64,000 bases of DNA, taken from Methylobacillus arboreus (GTDB lineage Bacteria > Pseudomonadota > Gammaproteobacteria > Burkholderiales > Methylophilaceae). Under the pieces are notes generated by a model. The model ran no database searches. It was not told where the DNA came from and was given only the letters and a program-made list of their open reading frames with translations. The stretch lies in assembly GCF_020532725.1 (NCBI RefSeq), contig NZ_JAJAVC010000003.1:124001-188000 (forward strand). The letters run 5' to 3'. The position numbers and the translations under genes are program-made. Numbering within the stretch: the stretch's first letter is position 1; each line of letters opens with the position of its first letter. Below are positions 26,474 to 36,543 of the stretch, piece after piece.

Positions 26474-28486
26474 ATGGCAAGTACCAGCGGAATTTCTGCC
26501 AGCACCAATTTTGATATTGATGCAATTGTCAGCAGTTTGATGACGGTTGAGCAAAAACCCCTTACATTGCTGAGTCAGCAGAAGACCTCTTACCAGTCCA
26601 AGATATCTGCCTATGCTACCTTGCAAAGCTCACTGTCCAGTTTCCAAACTGCACTGGCGAATCTTTCTTCCAGTAGTAAATTCAAGGCCCAGGCTGCCAC
26701 TTCCAGTGACAGTTCGGTTTTTACCGCGACATCCGATGGCAATGCTACCGTTGGCAACTATGCTATCAAGGTAGGGCAACTTGCACAGTCGCACAAGGTG
26801 GCAACCTCCAGTTTCTCCAGCACCAGTGCTGCAGTCGGTACCGGCACCATTACCATTGCCCTGGGCACATATAACGATGGGGACAACACATTTACGCCTA
26901 ATCCTGACAAAACTGCGACCAGCATCACCATCACCGCAGCCAATAATAGCCTGGCAGGGATTCGTGATGCCATCAATGCCGGCGATATGGGCGTAACAGC
27001 GGCGATTGTCAATGACGGGCAAAACGGAGGCGGGCGCTTGGTATTGACCTCCAAGGAATCGGGTGAGGCAAACAGCATCAAGGTCACGGTTTCAGACGGC
27101 GATGGTGATGACGCGGATGGTAGCGGCTTGTCCAGCCTGACTTATGATCCGACAGCCGCCACAGGCGCGGGCAAAAACCTGGTTGAGTTGCAAGAAGCAC
27201 GTAATGCCAAGCTGAATATAGATGGGATTGATGTTGAAAGCGCCAGCAATGTCGTGACCGGGGTGTTGAGCGGCATTACGCTTAACCTGTTCAAGGCAAG
27301 CCCTGACACCAGTGTATCCCTTGAAGTGACCAGGGATGTCAATGCCATCAAGACGGCAGTCAACTCGTTTGTGACTGCTTTTAATGCGGTGAATACCACA
27401 TTGCGCAATCTCACCAAGTTTGATGACAGCACTACGACAGCCGCTGATAGAAAAAATGGCGCATTGCTTGGGGATGCCACTGCAAGATCCATCTCTTCAC
27501 AGATAAAGATGGCATTAACCAAGTCAGTGGGCGGTACCGACGCTTTCAGCACACTAAGCCAGATCGGCGTCTCTTTGCAGCGGGATGGTTCTCTCGCCCT
27601 GGATTCGACCAAACTTGAAAAAGCGATTGAAACCAATCTGGACGATGTGGCCAAGCTCTTTGCCGCGGTGGGAACTGCTTCCGATGCTGAAACGCGCTTT
27701 GTCACCCAAGGTTCCAAGACGCAATCCGGTACTTATGCAATCAATATCACCCAGGCGGCAACACGAGGAACATTGACCGGAAGCGCTGGTCCAGACCTGG
27801 ATATTGTTGCTGGGGTGAATGATACGCTTAGTATCAAGATTGGTAGTGCAAGCTACAACCTGACACTCTCTGCTGGCATTTATGCTTCTGTCGAGGATTT
27901 GGCCCAGGAACTGCGTACTCAGCTTGGTAACGCCAAGTCATCAGCAGAAGTGGCTGTAGAAGATGGAATGCTGAAGATCATTTCGGCAAACTACGGCAGT
28001 AACTCAGTGCTTGAAGTAGCAGGCGGTACGGCTGCGAGCAGCCTGTTCGGCAGCAACCCGCTTGCCGTTGCAGGGCTTGATGTTGCCGGTACGATCAATG
28101 GTGCCGAGGCGACCGGTAACGGCCAGGTGCTGACAAGCACAGCCAGCGGCAATCCGGCAGAAGGCCTTGTTGTATCCATTGGCGGGTCGGCCATCGGGGA
28201 TCGTGGCAGTGTTTCATTAAGTGTGGGATATGCCGCGCAGTTAAACAACCTGGTCAAGGGATTTGTCAGTGATACCGGTCTCCTTGCTTCCAGGACAGAT
28301 GGTTTGCAGGATTCGATCAAGCGTGTCACCCAGCAGGAGGATGCGTTACAGATCAGGCTGACAGCGATAGAGGCACGTTATCGCTCCCAGTTTGTGGCAT
28401 TGGATGTGTTGATGACCCAAATGCAGTCGACACAGTCCTACCTGACACAACAGCTTGCAGCGCTTAGCTCTCTCAATAATAGGTAA
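26474..28486 (+). CDS. fliD: Flagellar filament cap protein
   Basis: 670-aa hook-associated protein 2, which caps the filament and folds incoming flagellin. The N-terminal FliD_N region (ISASTNFDIDAIVSSLMTVE) and the C-terminal coiled coil (QEDALQIRLTAIEARYRSQF, MTQMQSTQSYLTQQL) are typical. It is about 200 residues longer than E. coli FliD; the extra length is in the middle, exposed domains (Gly/Ala/Ser/Thr-rich, about 150-560). AAGGAAGCGAGG precedes the ATG. Confidence 0.95.
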   Translation: MASTSGISASTNFDIDAIVSSLMTVEQKPLTLLSQQKTSYQSKISAYATLQSSLSSFQTALANLSSSSKFKAQAATSSDSSVFTATSDGNATVGNYAIKVGQLAQSHKVATSSFSSTSAAVGTGTITIALGTYNDGDNTFTPNPDKTATSITITAANNSLAGIRDAINAGDMGVTAAIVNDGQNGGGRLVLTSKESGEANSIKVTVSDGDGDDADGSGLSSLTYDPTAATGAGKNLVELQEARNAKLNIDGIDVESASNVVTGVLSGITLNLFKASPDTSVSLEVTRDVNAIKTAVNSFVTAFNAVNTTLRNLTKFDDSTTTAADRKNGALLGDATARSISSQIKMALTKSVGGTDAFSTLSQIGVSLQRDGSLALDSTKLEKAIETNLDDVAKLFAAVGTASDAETRFVTQGSKTQSGTYAINITQAATRGTLTGSAGPDLDIVAGVNDTLSIKIGSASYNLTLSAGIYASVEDLAQELRTQLGNAKSSAEVAVEDGMLKIISANYGSNSVLEVAGGTAASSLFGSNPLAVAGLDVAGTINGAEATGNGQVLTSTASGNPAEGLVVSIGGSAIGDRGSVSLSVGYAAQLNNLVKGFVSDTGLLASRTDGLQDSIKRVTQQEDALQIRLTAIEARYRSQFVALDVLMTQMQSTQSYLTQQLAALSSLNNR

Positions 28487-28500
28487 TTAAGGAGTTCTTC

Positions 28501-28965
28501 ATGTTCGGGTTCAATGCTGGTGTCAATGCTTATGCGCGTGTTGGGGTGGAAACCGGCGTGATCGCTGCTAATCCTAGCCGTCTGATCGTCATGTTGTATG
28601 AGGGTGCAATTACTGCATGTAACCTGGCCATCAAGCATATACGCGAGCAGGATTTTGCGAGTAAAAGCGCAGACTTGACCAAGGCCATTTCCATCATAGA
28701 AAACGGCTTGCGCGCCAGCCTGGACAAGAAGGGCGGCGGTGAAATTGCCGAGAGCCTGGATTCCCTCTATATCTATATGGGCAAGCGTTTGTATTTTGCC
28801 AACAGCAAAAGCGATATTGGCGCTGTGGAGGAGGTGGTAAAATTGCTTAATGAACTGAACGAAGCCTGGACCTCTCTTGCCAGCCAACCACCAGTAGCGC
28901 AGGACGCACGTCCAACCAATATTCAGCAGCAGAACCACCCGAATCTCGAGAAGGCATATTCATGA
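28501..28965 (+). CDS. fliS: Flagellin export chaperone
   Basis: 154-aa helical cytoplasmic chaperone that binds the flagellin C-terminus. Visible motifs: YARVGVETGVIAANPSRLIVMLYEGAI (in parts), IIENGLRASLDKKGGGEIAESL, LYIYMGKRL. The tail is longer than in E. coli. It overlaps the next gene by 4 nt (ATGA). Confidence 0.94.
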   Translation: MFGFNAGVNAYARVGVETGVIAANPSRLIVMLYEGAITACNLAIKHIREQDFASKSADLTKAISIIENGLRASLDKKGGGEIAESLDSLYIYMGKRLYFANSKSDIGAVEEVVKLLNELNEAWTSLASQPPVAQDARPTNIQQQNHPNLEKAYS

Positions 28966-29303
28966 GCACTCAGCAAACTTTGTCCTTGTATGCCGCCGTG
29001 GCGGAGATTACCGATCAAATGCTGGTTGCTGCCCAGCAGCAGGACTGGGGAAAACTGGCTGTTCTGGAGGCTGAATGTGCCGCACGCATCAAGCGTGCGG
29101 ATGAGGATACTTGTAATGAGCCTTTGCGCGAGCCCGAGCAGAAGATCAAGTTTGCCCATCTCAAGCGTATCCTGGATTCTGACCGCGAAATCCGCAATAT
29201 CATCGACCCGTGGATGGTGCGCCTTTCCGATATTCTCACCAATAACGCTGCAAACCGGCAGATGTTTGACACCTATAAGCAGCTGATACGGCCTGGCAGA
29301 TGA
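28962..29303 (+). CDS. fliT: FliT-like flagellar chaperone
   Basis: 113-aa, mostly helical, between fliS and a fliK-like gene. Low sequence conservation; call rests on position, size and the central [22 protein letters not shown] pattern (read in parts), which fits FliT-family chaperones for FliD. In enterobacteria FliT also inhibits FlhDC. Overlaps on both sides by 4 nt show tight coupling. Confidence 0.75.
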   Translation: MSTQQTLSLYAAVAEITDQMLVAAQQQDWGKLAVLEAECAARIKRADEDTCNEPLREPEQKIKFAHLKRILDSDREIRNIIDPWMVRLSDILTNNAANRQMFDTYKQLIRPGR

Positions 29304-30322
29304 TCATCAAGCAATCTCCCGATCCCTCTGCTGCAGTGGCCCCGCTTGCAAGGGTGGCTCCAGTGCAGGCGGTGGAGGAGATTGCCGATACTGTCCAAGA
29401 CCTTAATTTTCGCATTGCACAGCTGGTCAAGGGCCAGAGCTATTTTGGCCAGGTGATGAGCCGCCTCCAGCCGGGGGTTTTCCAGGTGAATGTGCAAGGC
29501 AACACGTTCAGAATGGAGCTTGGGCAACAAGCGGCGGTTGGGCAGCAAATGCTGCTCCGATTTGTTGGCGATAGCCCTGTTCCCACATTCCGTTTGTTAA
29601 GCCAGCCGGCCGGGCAGCTGGAGGCGACTAGGTTGCCTGGCATGATGTTGCCTGCCGTGCCTTTGCCGGCATCTGCCGCCGATAGTGGCGTATCCACAGC
29701 GCTTAGCAGTGGTGCCCGCATATTGAGCCAGCAATTGTTACAGGCGAATGGCGAGGCCAAGCAAACGCTGTCAAGCCAGGCTGTGGTGAGCCATGCCCCA
29801 CAAAATCCGCGTGTATTGGCACAGGATATGCAACGTACTCTGACCGGTTCCGGTCTGTTTTATGAATCCCACCTGGAAAAATTCACTGCAGGCAAACTGC
29901 CATTGTCCAGCCTGCTGCAAGAACCGCAGAACCAACAGCCCGCGGCGGCAGAATTCATGATCAACAAGCAGCTTGCCGTGCTGGAGAATCATCGCTTCCA
30001 ATGGCAGGGTGAAATCTGGCCAGGGCAGAAAATGGATTGGCAAGTGCAGTTGCATGAGGAGCCGCTGAATCCCGATGGGCAGGCTGCCGATGGTGAGTCT
30101 GCCGAGGACAGGCCTGTTTCAAGTAATTTGAGGCTGGAGTTGCCGAGCCTGGGCGTGATTACTGCGAATGTCACACTGCATGTAGGGCATTTGTGCGTGC
30201 GTATCGCAGCGGCAGACCATGCAGCCATGAGGCGTTTGCAAACAGACCTGCCTGAACTGGCGACGGCATTGACCAGCCATGGACAAGCACTGGATGCCTT
30301 GACGGTGGTGCATGATGAATGA
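29300..30322 (+). CDS. FliK-like flagellar hook-length control domain protein
   Basis: 340 aa. The C-terminal part (about 255-335: [45 protein letters not shown]) matches the FliK/Flg_hook C-terminal domain, whose partner is the cytoplasmic domain of FlhB. The N-terminal part is Ala/Gln/Pro-rich and less conserved. A second, classical fliK lies after fliJ at 36544. Because an FlhB-C-like gene (fhlB) overlaps its end, the two may act together in switching or secretion of late substrates; this is inference. Confidence 0.75.
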   Translation: MIIKQSPDPSAAVAPLARVAPVQAVEEIADTVQDLNFRIAQLVKGQSYFGQVMSRLQPGVFQVNVQGNTFRMELGQQAAVGQQMLLRFVGDSPVPTFRLLSQPAGQLEATRLPGMMLPAVPLPASAADSGVSTALSSGARILSQQLLQANGEAKQTLSSQAVVSHAPQNPRVLAQDMQRTLTGSGLFYESHLEKFTAGKLPLSSLLQEPQNQQPAAAEFMINKQLAVLENHRFQWQGEIWPGQKMDWQVQLHEEPLNPDGQAADGESAEDRPVSSNLRLELPSLGVITANVTLHVGHLCVRIAAADHAAMRRLQTDLPELATALTSHGQALDALTVVHDE

Positions 30323-30617
30323 CCCTGTATTGCAGCAGCAGGCGGTGGCACTGGCTTATGAGTCTGGTGATTTCGCGCCGCGCGTGGTTGCCAAGGGCAG
30401 GGGGATTATTGCCGAGCAGATCATTGCCAGGGCCAAGGAGCATGATGTGTTTGTGCATGAGTCCAAAGAGCTGCTGACGTTATTGATGCAGGTGGACCTG
30501 GATGACCATATCCCGCCAGCCTTATATCAGGCGATTGCTGAAGTCCTGGCCTGGCTTTATCGTCTTGAGCACGGTGACGAGGCGGCTTCTTCAGCCAGGC
30601 TCCCGACACAGCCTTAG
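30312..30617 (+). CDS. fhlB: FlhB C-terminal-like protein (FhlB/EscU-like export switch domain)
   Basis: 101 aa. It aligns with the FlhB region after the self-cleavage site: [20 protein letters not shown] here against [20 protein letters not shown] in FlhB, and [19 protein letters not shown] against [19 protein letters not shown]. It lacks the membrane part and the NPTH cleavage motif. Such stand-alone FlhB-C homologues can partly replace the cleaved FlhB fragment. It overlaps the fliK-like gene by 11 nt, and its TAG stop overlaps the stop of the convergent fliE. Confidence 0.85.
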   Translation: MMNDPVLQQQAVALAYESGDFAPRVVAKGRGIIAEQIIARAKEHDVFVHESKELLTLLMQVDLDDHIPPALYQAIAEVLAWLYRLEHGDEAASSARLPTQP

Positions 30618-30979
30618 ACCTGCATATTCATAATGTCCTGGTAGGCAGATACCAGCCGGTTACGTACCTGGATTGTGGCTTGCAGGGAGATATTGGCTTT
30701 TTGCCCGGCAATCATCACATCGGACAGGCTGACCTTGTCGTCTCCCATGGCAAAACTCTTGCCCAGGTCTTCGGCCTTCACCTGGGCTTGATTGACCTGA
30801 TTGATCGAGGATTTCAGGACATCCGCAAAGTCGACGCGGCTGGTGGCTTGCGGTTTCTGCGCGATATTGGCGCTAGTCACGCCTTGCACGGGCGCTTCAG
30901 CGCCCGGCCTTTGCGCAGCAGCCTTGAGCTGCGCCATCATGGCTTCTATCCTGCCTGAATCTATCGCTGAAGTTTTCAT
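30614..30979 (-). CDS. fliE: Flagellar hook-basal body protein FliE
   Basis: 121-aa adaptor between the MS ring and the rod, and the first exported rod component. The C-terminal half ([54 protein letters not shown]) is typical. It is transcribed away from fliF; the 240-nt space between them should hold divergent class II promoters. The stop codon overlaps that of fhlB by 4 nt. Confidence 0.95.
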   Translation of the reverse strand: MKTSAIDSGRIEAMMAQLKAAAQRPGAEAPVQGVTSANIAQKPQATSRVDFADVLKSSINQVNQAQVKAEDLGKSFAMGDDKVSLSDVMIAGQKANISLQATIQVRNRLVSAYQDIMNMQV

Positions 30980-31219
30980 GGGGCTCTCCTGATTACAGCC
31001 GCTTGCGGACTCATTTCAACATGGCAGCAGCTTAACACCTGGGGAAATACTCTCTTGGTAGGAATAGGGTGGAAAAAACCAGTTTATTCTCCTGATTAAA
31101 TTTGCAGGCCGCTCGTGATAATGGCATCGCAGTGATAAAGCGGTAGCCAGATTGTTGGTAATCGGTGCCGCAAGCATTGCAAGAATTCTGTAATTTTGCC
31201 ATTGCATGGGAGAAGTATT

Positions 31220-32980
31220 ATGGCAGCAGCCAATGAAGCGGCCTTGGCCGCGGACACCACCACCGAAGCAGCACCAAGCTCGTTTAACTTCAGGTCACTC
31301 TTGGAGAACAAGCTGATGCTGGCTTTGGGCGCGGCTGCTGTGATTGCGCTCATGGTGGTGTTTTGGCTCTGGAGCCAGAAACCTGAGTATCGTGTGCTGT
31401 TTTCCAGCTATTCCGACAAGGATGGTGGCGCGATTGTCGCAGCGCTGGAGCAGATGAATATCCCTTACAAGATTGCCGAGGGTGGCAGCGCTATCCTGGT
31501 GCCATCCAATAATGTCCATGACATCAGGCTCAGGCTGGCGTCGCAGGGGCTGCCCAAGGGCGGCAATATCGGGTTTGAATTGCTGGAGAATCAGAAGTTT
31601 GGGGTTTCCCAGTTTGTCGAGCAGGTCAATTTTCAGCGTGGCCTGGAGGGTGAGCTTGAGCGCACCATCCAATCTATCGGCGCTGTGCAGGCAGCCCGTA
31701 TTCATCTGGCCATGCCAAAACCCACCGTATTTACGCGCGACCAGCAAAAACCTACTGCCTCTGTCATGCTGAACCTGCATCCTGGCCGTGCCCTGGATTT
31801 GCGCCAGGTCAGCGCAATTGTGCATCTGGTGGCCAGCAGCGTTCCTGAGCTGCCGACATCCAACGTGACCGTGGTTGACCAGAATGGCAACCTGCTCTCG
31901 GATAACGGCAAGGACCAAGGGGCAAGCAATCAGCTTGATCCTACCCAGTTGAAGTATGTCGATGAGTTGCAGCAAAACATTGTGCGCAGGGTTGAATCCA
32001 TCATCGCGCCTCTGGTAGGGTCCAAGAACGTGCATGCCGAAGCCAGTGCCGAGGTGGATTTTTCTGTGGTTGAACAAGCTGCGGAAAGCTACAAGCCCAA
32101 CCAGGCGCCAGACAGCGCAGCAGTGCGCAGCAGCCAAAGCAATGAGTCACAAACCTTGCCGGGCCAGGGCCAAGGCGGAGTGCCTGGCGCGCTGACCAAC
32201 CAGCCGCCTGCCCCGGCAACAGCGCCTATTACCACGCCAGCGCCTGCTGGGGATGGGACGACAACGACAACCAATGCCAATGTGGTCACGACGACCACGA
32301 CGACACCGCCCGGTACTACGGTGACAACACCGGTAATGAATTCGGACAGGAATACCACGACCAATTACGAGGTGGATAAGACCGTTCGGTATCAACAGCA
32401 GCCCATGGGGGGAATCAAACGCCTGACGGTTGCTGTGGTGGTGAACCATAAGCAGGTCGTGGATGACCAGGGCAAGGTGACCAGTCGTCCGCTAACTGAT
32501 GACGAGAAAAACCAGATCAGTGATCTTGCCAAGCAGGCGATGGGCTTCAGTGAAGAGCGTGGCGACTCATTGAGCGTGGTGAACAGCTCCTTCATGCCGG
32601 AAATTGCGGAAGTCTTCCCCGAGGTGCCATTATGGAAAGATCCGCAAAATATCGACATGGCGAAGGAATGGCTGAAGAATGGCCTGGTGCTCCTGGTATT
32701 GTTCATGTTGTATCGTCGGTTCTTGCGCCCATTGCTGCGCAAGCTGTCACCAGAAGAAGAGAAAAAAGACGGGCTTGCCAAAGACGATGAAGAGGAACAG
32801 GATGCAATCGTGAGCCTGACTGGTGGCGAAACGGGCGCGGGGGATGATGATGCAGAGGATCTCAGAACTCCGGCAGAGCGTGGGTATAAAAAGAACCTTG
32901 AGACTGCGCGGCAGCTCGCAAAAGACAACCCGAAAGTGGTAGCCAGCATTGTGACGAATTGGGTGAATGGCAATGAGTGA
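31220..32980 (+). CDS. fliF: Flagellar MS-ring protein
   Basis: 586-aa inner-membrane ring protein. Two membrane segments frame the periplasmic ring domains: LMLALGAAAVIALMVVFWLW near residue 45 and a second near 475-495 (LVLLVLFMLYRRFL). YscJ-type ring-building motifs include PYKIAEGGSAILVP and RLALASQ-like RLRLASQGLPKGG. The region 330-390 is low-complexity Thr/Pro/Gly-rich. The acidic C-terminus binds FliG. Start chosen at 31220 with GGGAGAAG upstream; an earlier TTG is less likely. Confidence 0.95.
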   Translation: MAAANEAALAADTTTEAAPSSFNFRSLLENKLMLALGAAAVIALMVVFWLWSQKPEYRVLFSSYSDKDGGAIVAALEQMNIPYKIAEGGSAILVPSNNVHDIRLRLASQGLPKGGNIGFELLENQKFGVSQFVEQVNFQRGLEGELERTIQSIGAVQAARIHLAMPKPTVFTRDQQKPTASVMLNLHPGRALDLRQVSAIVHLVASSVPELPTSNVTVVDQNGNLLSDNGKDQGASNQLDPTQLKYVDELQQNIVRRVESIIAPLVGSKNVHAEASAEVDFSVVEQAAESYKPNQAPDSAAVRSSQSNESQTLPGQGQGGVPGALTNQPPAPATAPITTPAPAGDGTTTTTNANVVTTTTTTPPGTTVTTPVMNSDRNTTTNYEVDKTVRYQQQPMGGIKRLTVAVVVNHKQVVDDQGKVTSRPLTDDEKNQISDLAKQAMGFSEERGDSLSVVNSSFMPEIAEVFPEVPLWKDPQNIDMAKEWLKNGLVLLVLFMLYRRFLRPLLRKLSPEEEKKDGLAKDDEEEQDAIVSLTGGETGAGDDDAEDLRTPAERGYKKNLETARQLAKDNPKVVASIVTNWVNGNE

Positions 32981-33968
32981 TAACGGCGTAATCAGGAGTG
33001 CGGTATTGATGCTTGCCCTGGGCGAGGACGAGGCTGCCGAGGTCATGAAGTATCTGGGTCCGCGTGAGGTGCAGAAGCTGGGCAGTGCCATGGCATCAAT
33101 GAAGTCGATTGGCCACGATCAGGTTGAATCCGTGCTGACTTCCTTTCTGGAAGAAGCGGAAAAAAATACGACCATTGGTCTGGATTCCGATGAATATATT
33201 CGCTCCGTATTGACCAAGGCATTAGGCGACGACAAGGCATCTGGCCTGCTTAACCGTATTTTGCAAACGCGCGACTCCAGCGGCATTGAAAGCCTCAAAT
33301 GGATGGATGCGCAGACGGTGGCTGAATTTATCAAGAATGAGCATCCCCAGATCATTGCGACGATTCTGGTGCACCTGGAACCTGACCAGGCTGCAGAAAT
33401 TCTTGGATACTTCACGGAGCGCCTGCGTCAGGATGTCATGCTGCGGGTTGCTACCCTGGATGGCATCAAGCCGACTGCATTGCGTGAACTCAATGATGTG
33501 CTGACCAAGCTCCTGAGTGGTAATGAAAGCATCAAGAAACAGCAGATTGGCGGCATCAAGGCGGCAGCCGAGATCATGAACTACATGAACAGCGAGAATG
33601 AAACCAACCTGATGGAGGGCTTCAAGAGCTATGATGATGATATGGCACAACGCATCATGGATGAAATGTTCGTGTTCGATAACATCATGGAAATCGACGA
33701 TAAGGGCATCCAGATCATGCTGCGCGAAGTCCAGTCAGAGACCCTGATTGTTGCCCTGAAGGGCACGACAGATGAACTGCGCGACAAGATATTCCGCAAT
33801 ATGTCCAGCCGCGCTGCCGAAATGATGAAGGAAGACCTTGAAAGCAAGGGCCCGGTCAAATTGTCTGAAGTGGAAACCCAGCAGAAGCAGATTCTGCAGA
33901 TAGTCCGCAGGTTGGCGGATGAAGGCCAGATTGTTCTGGGCGGCAAGGGCGAGGATGCTTATGTCTAA
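32973..33968 (+). CDS. fliG: Flagellar motor switch protein FliG
   Basis: 331 aa; torque-generating rotor subunit between FliF and FliM. Features: ALGEDEAAEVMKYLGPREVQ, the EHPQIIATILVHLEPDQAAEIL armadillo segment (read in parts), and the C-terminal charged helix for stator contact (ALKGTTDELRDKIFRNMSSR). Start at 32973 gives good spacing to GGGTG; an ATG two codons earlier (32967) is possible. Overlaps fliF by 8 nt. Confidence 0.96.
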   Translation: MSDNGVIRSAVLMLALGEDEAAEVMKYLGPREVQKLGSAMASMKSIGHDQVESVLTSFLEEAEKNTTIGLDSDEYIRSVLTKALGDDKASGLLNRILQTRDSSGIESLKWMDAQTVAEFIKNEHPQIIATILVHLEPDQAAEILGYFTERLRQDVMLRVATLDGIKPTALRELNDVLTKLLSGNESIKKQQIGGIKAAAEIMNYMNSENETNLMEGFKSYDDDMAQRIMDEMFVFDNIMEIDDKGIQIMLREVQSETLIVALKGTTDELRDKIFRNMSSRAAEMMKEDLESKGPVKLSEVETQQKQILQIVRRLADEGQIVLGGKGEDAYV

Positions 33969-34641
33969 TGTGGTCATCCCAAAAGAGAAGCAGACAGCCT
34001 ATCAGCGCTGGGAGATGGCTTCTTTTTCAGAGGAGCCGCATGAAGAGGTCCCAGCTGCACAACAACCTGTGCCGCAGGCGGTGCAGGAAAGCGAAGATGA
34101 AAAGAATGCGCGCCTGGAGGCCGAGCTTGAGCAGGCAAGGCGCGAAGGCTACAAGATCGGCCTGCAGCAAGGGTTCGATGCAGGTATTGCGGATGCCGCG
34201 GCCCAGGCGAAACAGGACAGCGAGCGCCTGCAGGCTTTGCTTACCAGCATGGATGAAGCGCTTAAAACCGCCAATGATGCGATTTCAGAGCAATTGCTGG
34301 CGCTGGCGCTGGATATTGCCAAGGCGATGGTCAAGGACAGGTTGCATGCCGACCCTGCCATTATTTTGCCAATTGTGCAGGAATCCATTCACTACCTGCC
34401 TACCGTACAAAGACCGGCCAAGCTGATTGTGAACCCGCAAGACGCACCGATGGTAAAAAAATACCTGCAGGAAGATATGGCAGACAGCAATTGGCAGATT
34501 CATGAGGATGCCAGCCTGGAACGTGGCGGCTGCATGGTAGAAACCGGCGACAACCAGATTGATGGAAGCAATGCGACGCGCTGGAAGCGCATTTGCGATG
34601 CGCTTGCACAACATAGCAACTGGGTTGATCCGAATGAGTAG
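33961..34641 (+). CDS. fliH: Flagellar assembly protein FliH (ATPase regulator)
   Basis: 226 aa, starting at 33961 within the last codons of fliG. The N-terminal part is acidic and Gln-rich, a middle helix contains GxxxG-type repeats ([20 protein letters not shown], read in parts), and the C-terminal part binds FliI ([29 protein letters not shown]). Overlaps fliI by 8 nt. Confidence 0.92.
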   Translation: MSNVVIPKEKQTAYQRWEMASFSEEPHEEVPAAQQPVPQAVQESEDEKNARLEAELEQARREGYKIGLQQGFDAGIADAAAQAKQDSERLQALLTSMDEALKTANDAISEQLLALALDIAKAMVKDRLHADPAIILPIVQESIHYLPTVQRPAKLIVNPQDAPMVKKYLQEDMADSNWQIHEDASLERGGCMVETGDNQIDGSNATRWKRICDALAQHSNWVDPNE

Positions 34642-36052
34642 CACAGCGGCGTATCAACAAGGCTGGAAGGATTATCTCAAGGATTGCAGCGAGATTCTCG
34701 AGATTGTCGAGTCGCTGGAAGTATCGGGCCGCATCACCAAGTTGACCGGCCTGGTGATGGAGGCTGTCGGCATCAAGTTGCCGATAGGCAGTGCCTGCTA
34801 CGTTCCCTTGGCCGAAGGCCGTCGCGTTGAGGCCGAAGTGGTGGGTTTTGATGGCGGACGCATGCTGCTGATGCCGCAAAGCGGTGTTGAAGGTGTCACG
34901 CCAGGTGCCAAGGTATTTGCGCTGGAAGTGGCGGAAGCCTTGCCCAAGCCTAACCAGGCCAAGCATCCGCGCCGCCGTGCCATTGACCGTGCGCGGCATT
35001 TGCCGGTAGGTGAGGCCCTGCTCGGGCGTGTGGTGGATGCGGCCGGGCGTCCGTTGGATGATCTCGGCCCGCTCAACAGTGAAAACAGCGTGCCTTTGAA
35101 TACACGCCCCTTGAATCCCTTGTCACGCGCACCGATCGAGGATGTGCTGGATGTCGGGGTGCGGGCGATCAACAGCATGTTGACGGTAGGCCGGGGGCAA
35201 CGCATGGGTTTGTTTGCCGGGTCAGGTGTGGGCAAGAGCGTCTTGCTGGGCATGATGGCGCGTTATACGACTGCCGACGTGATTGTGGTTGGCCTGATCG
35301 GCGAACGCGGCCGTGAAGTAAAGGAATTCATTGAGCAGATTCTTGGCGCTGAAGGACTGGCGCGTTCCGTGGTGGTGGCAGCGCCCGCAGATGTTCCTGC
35401 GCTGATGAGGCTGCAAGGCGCTAGTTATGCCACGGCGATTGCCGAGTATTTCCGCAATCAGGGCAAGAATGTGCTCCTGATCATGGATTCCCTGACGCGT
35501 TACGCCATGGCGCAACGTGAAATTGCACTGGCGATCGGCGAGCCGCCCGCGACGAAGGGTTATCCACCCTCGGTATTTGCCAAGCTGCCGGCACTGGTGG
35601 AACGTGCGGGCAATGGCAGGCCGGGCGAGGGGTCGATTACGGCTTTCTATACGGTATTGACCGAAGGCGACGACCAGCAGGACCCGATTGCCGATGCCGC
35701 CCGTGCGATTCTTGACGGACATATTGTCTTGAGCCGCAGCTTGGCGGAAAGCGGGCACTATCCTGCGATTGATATCGAGCAGTCCATCAGCCGTGCGATG
35801 CATAACATTACTGCCTCTGAACACCAGAAAAATGCGCGCAGGCTCAAGCAGCTCAACTCCCGTTATACCCGCAACCAGGACCTGATCAATGTTGGGGCTT
35901 ATGAAACAGGAAGTGACCCGGTGCTGGATGAGGCGATTATGCGCCATGAGGCGATAGAGGCGTTTCTGCAACAGGACATTAATGAATCGGCAAGCTGGGA
36001 GAACAGTGTCGATGCGCTGGCAGGCTTGGTGGGCGCAGGGGTGGGTAATTGA
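34634..36052 (+). CDS. fliI: Flagellum-specific ATPase
   Basis: 472-aa ATPase of the type III export apparatus, related to F1 beta. Walker [10 protein letters not shown] with K201, [14 protein letters not shown], Walker [20 protein letters not shown], and the [14 protein letters not shown] segment are intact. Start 34634 (ATGAGT) overlaps fliH; the longer frame upstream is antisense-free coding of fliH and is not used. Confidence 0.96.
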   Translation: MSSTAAYQQGWKDYLKDCSEILEIVESLEVSGRITKLTGLVMEAVGIKLPIGSACYVPLAEGRRVEAEVVGFDGGRMLLMPQSGVEGVTPGAKVFALEVAEALPKPNQAKHPRRRAIDRARHLPVGEALLGRVVDAAGRPLDDLGPLNSENSVPLNTRPLNPLSRAPIEDVLDVGVRAINSMLTVGRGQRMGLFAGSGVGKSVLLGMMARYTTADVIVVGLIGERGREVKEFIEQILGAEGLARSVVVAAPADVPALMRLQGASYATAIAEYFRNQGKNVLLIMDSLTRYAMAQREIALAIGEPPATKGYPPSVFAKLPALVERAGNGRPGEGSITAFYTVLTEGDDQQDPIADAARAILDGHIVLSRSLAESGHYPAIDIEQSISRAMHNITASEHQKNARRLKQLNSRYTRNQDLINVGAYETGSDPVLDEAIMRHEAIEAFLQQDINESASWENSVDALAGLVGAGVGN

Positions 36053-36076
36053 TGAGCAAGCCTGAGAGGGAATGGC

Positions 36077-36529
36077 ATGTCTGACCAAAAGAAAGTAGTG
36101 CTCACAACATTGCAGGGCCTGGCGGAAAAGGATGTGGATGCTGCGGCTGACCGCCTGGGCGAAGCCAACCGGCAACTGGTGGAGGCGGAAAAAAGCCTGA
36201 ATATCCTGATGCAGTACCGTGCGGACTATGTAGGCCAACGTGACCAGGCCATGGCCAATGGCATGACAGCGGAGATTTACCAGAATTACCAGAGCTTTCT
36301 TGGCAAATTGTCGCAGGCGATTGTAAGCCAGACTGAAAGTGTCGAGCGTTTGCGCCAGGTGTGCCATCTGCGCAAGCAGGAGTGGCAGGAGTGCCAGAAA
36401 AAGAAAATGTCCTACGATGTATTGATTGACCGTGCCGACAAGCGCGCGCAGGCAATTGAAACCAAGCGTGACCAGAAGATGATGGACGAGCATGCCATGC
36501 GTGTGAGCCGCAACCAGACCAGACAATAA
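36077..36529 (+). CDS. fliJ: Flagellar export protein FliJ
   Basis: 150-aa coiled-coil stalk of the export ATPase that also handles chaperones. Nearly all helical with heptad-like spacing (DVDAAADRLGEANRQLVEAE, IVSQTESVERLRQVCHLRKQ). Position between fliI and fliK is classical. Confidence 0.92.
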   Translation: MSDQKKVVLTTLQGLAEKDVDAAADRLGEANRQLVEAEKSLNILMQYRADYVGQRDQAMANGMTAEIYQNYQSFLGKLSQAIVSQTESVERLRQVCHLRKQEWQECQKKKMSYDVLIDRADKRAQAIETKRDQKMMDEHAMRVSRNQTRQ

Positions 36530-36543
36530 GCAGGAGTTTCACC

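Noticed and set aside
31166-31181. Sigma-54-like site before fliF (TGCCGC-N5-TTGCA)
   Set aside because: The invariant GG of the -24 box is GC, and the cluster appears FlhDC/sigma-28 controlled.
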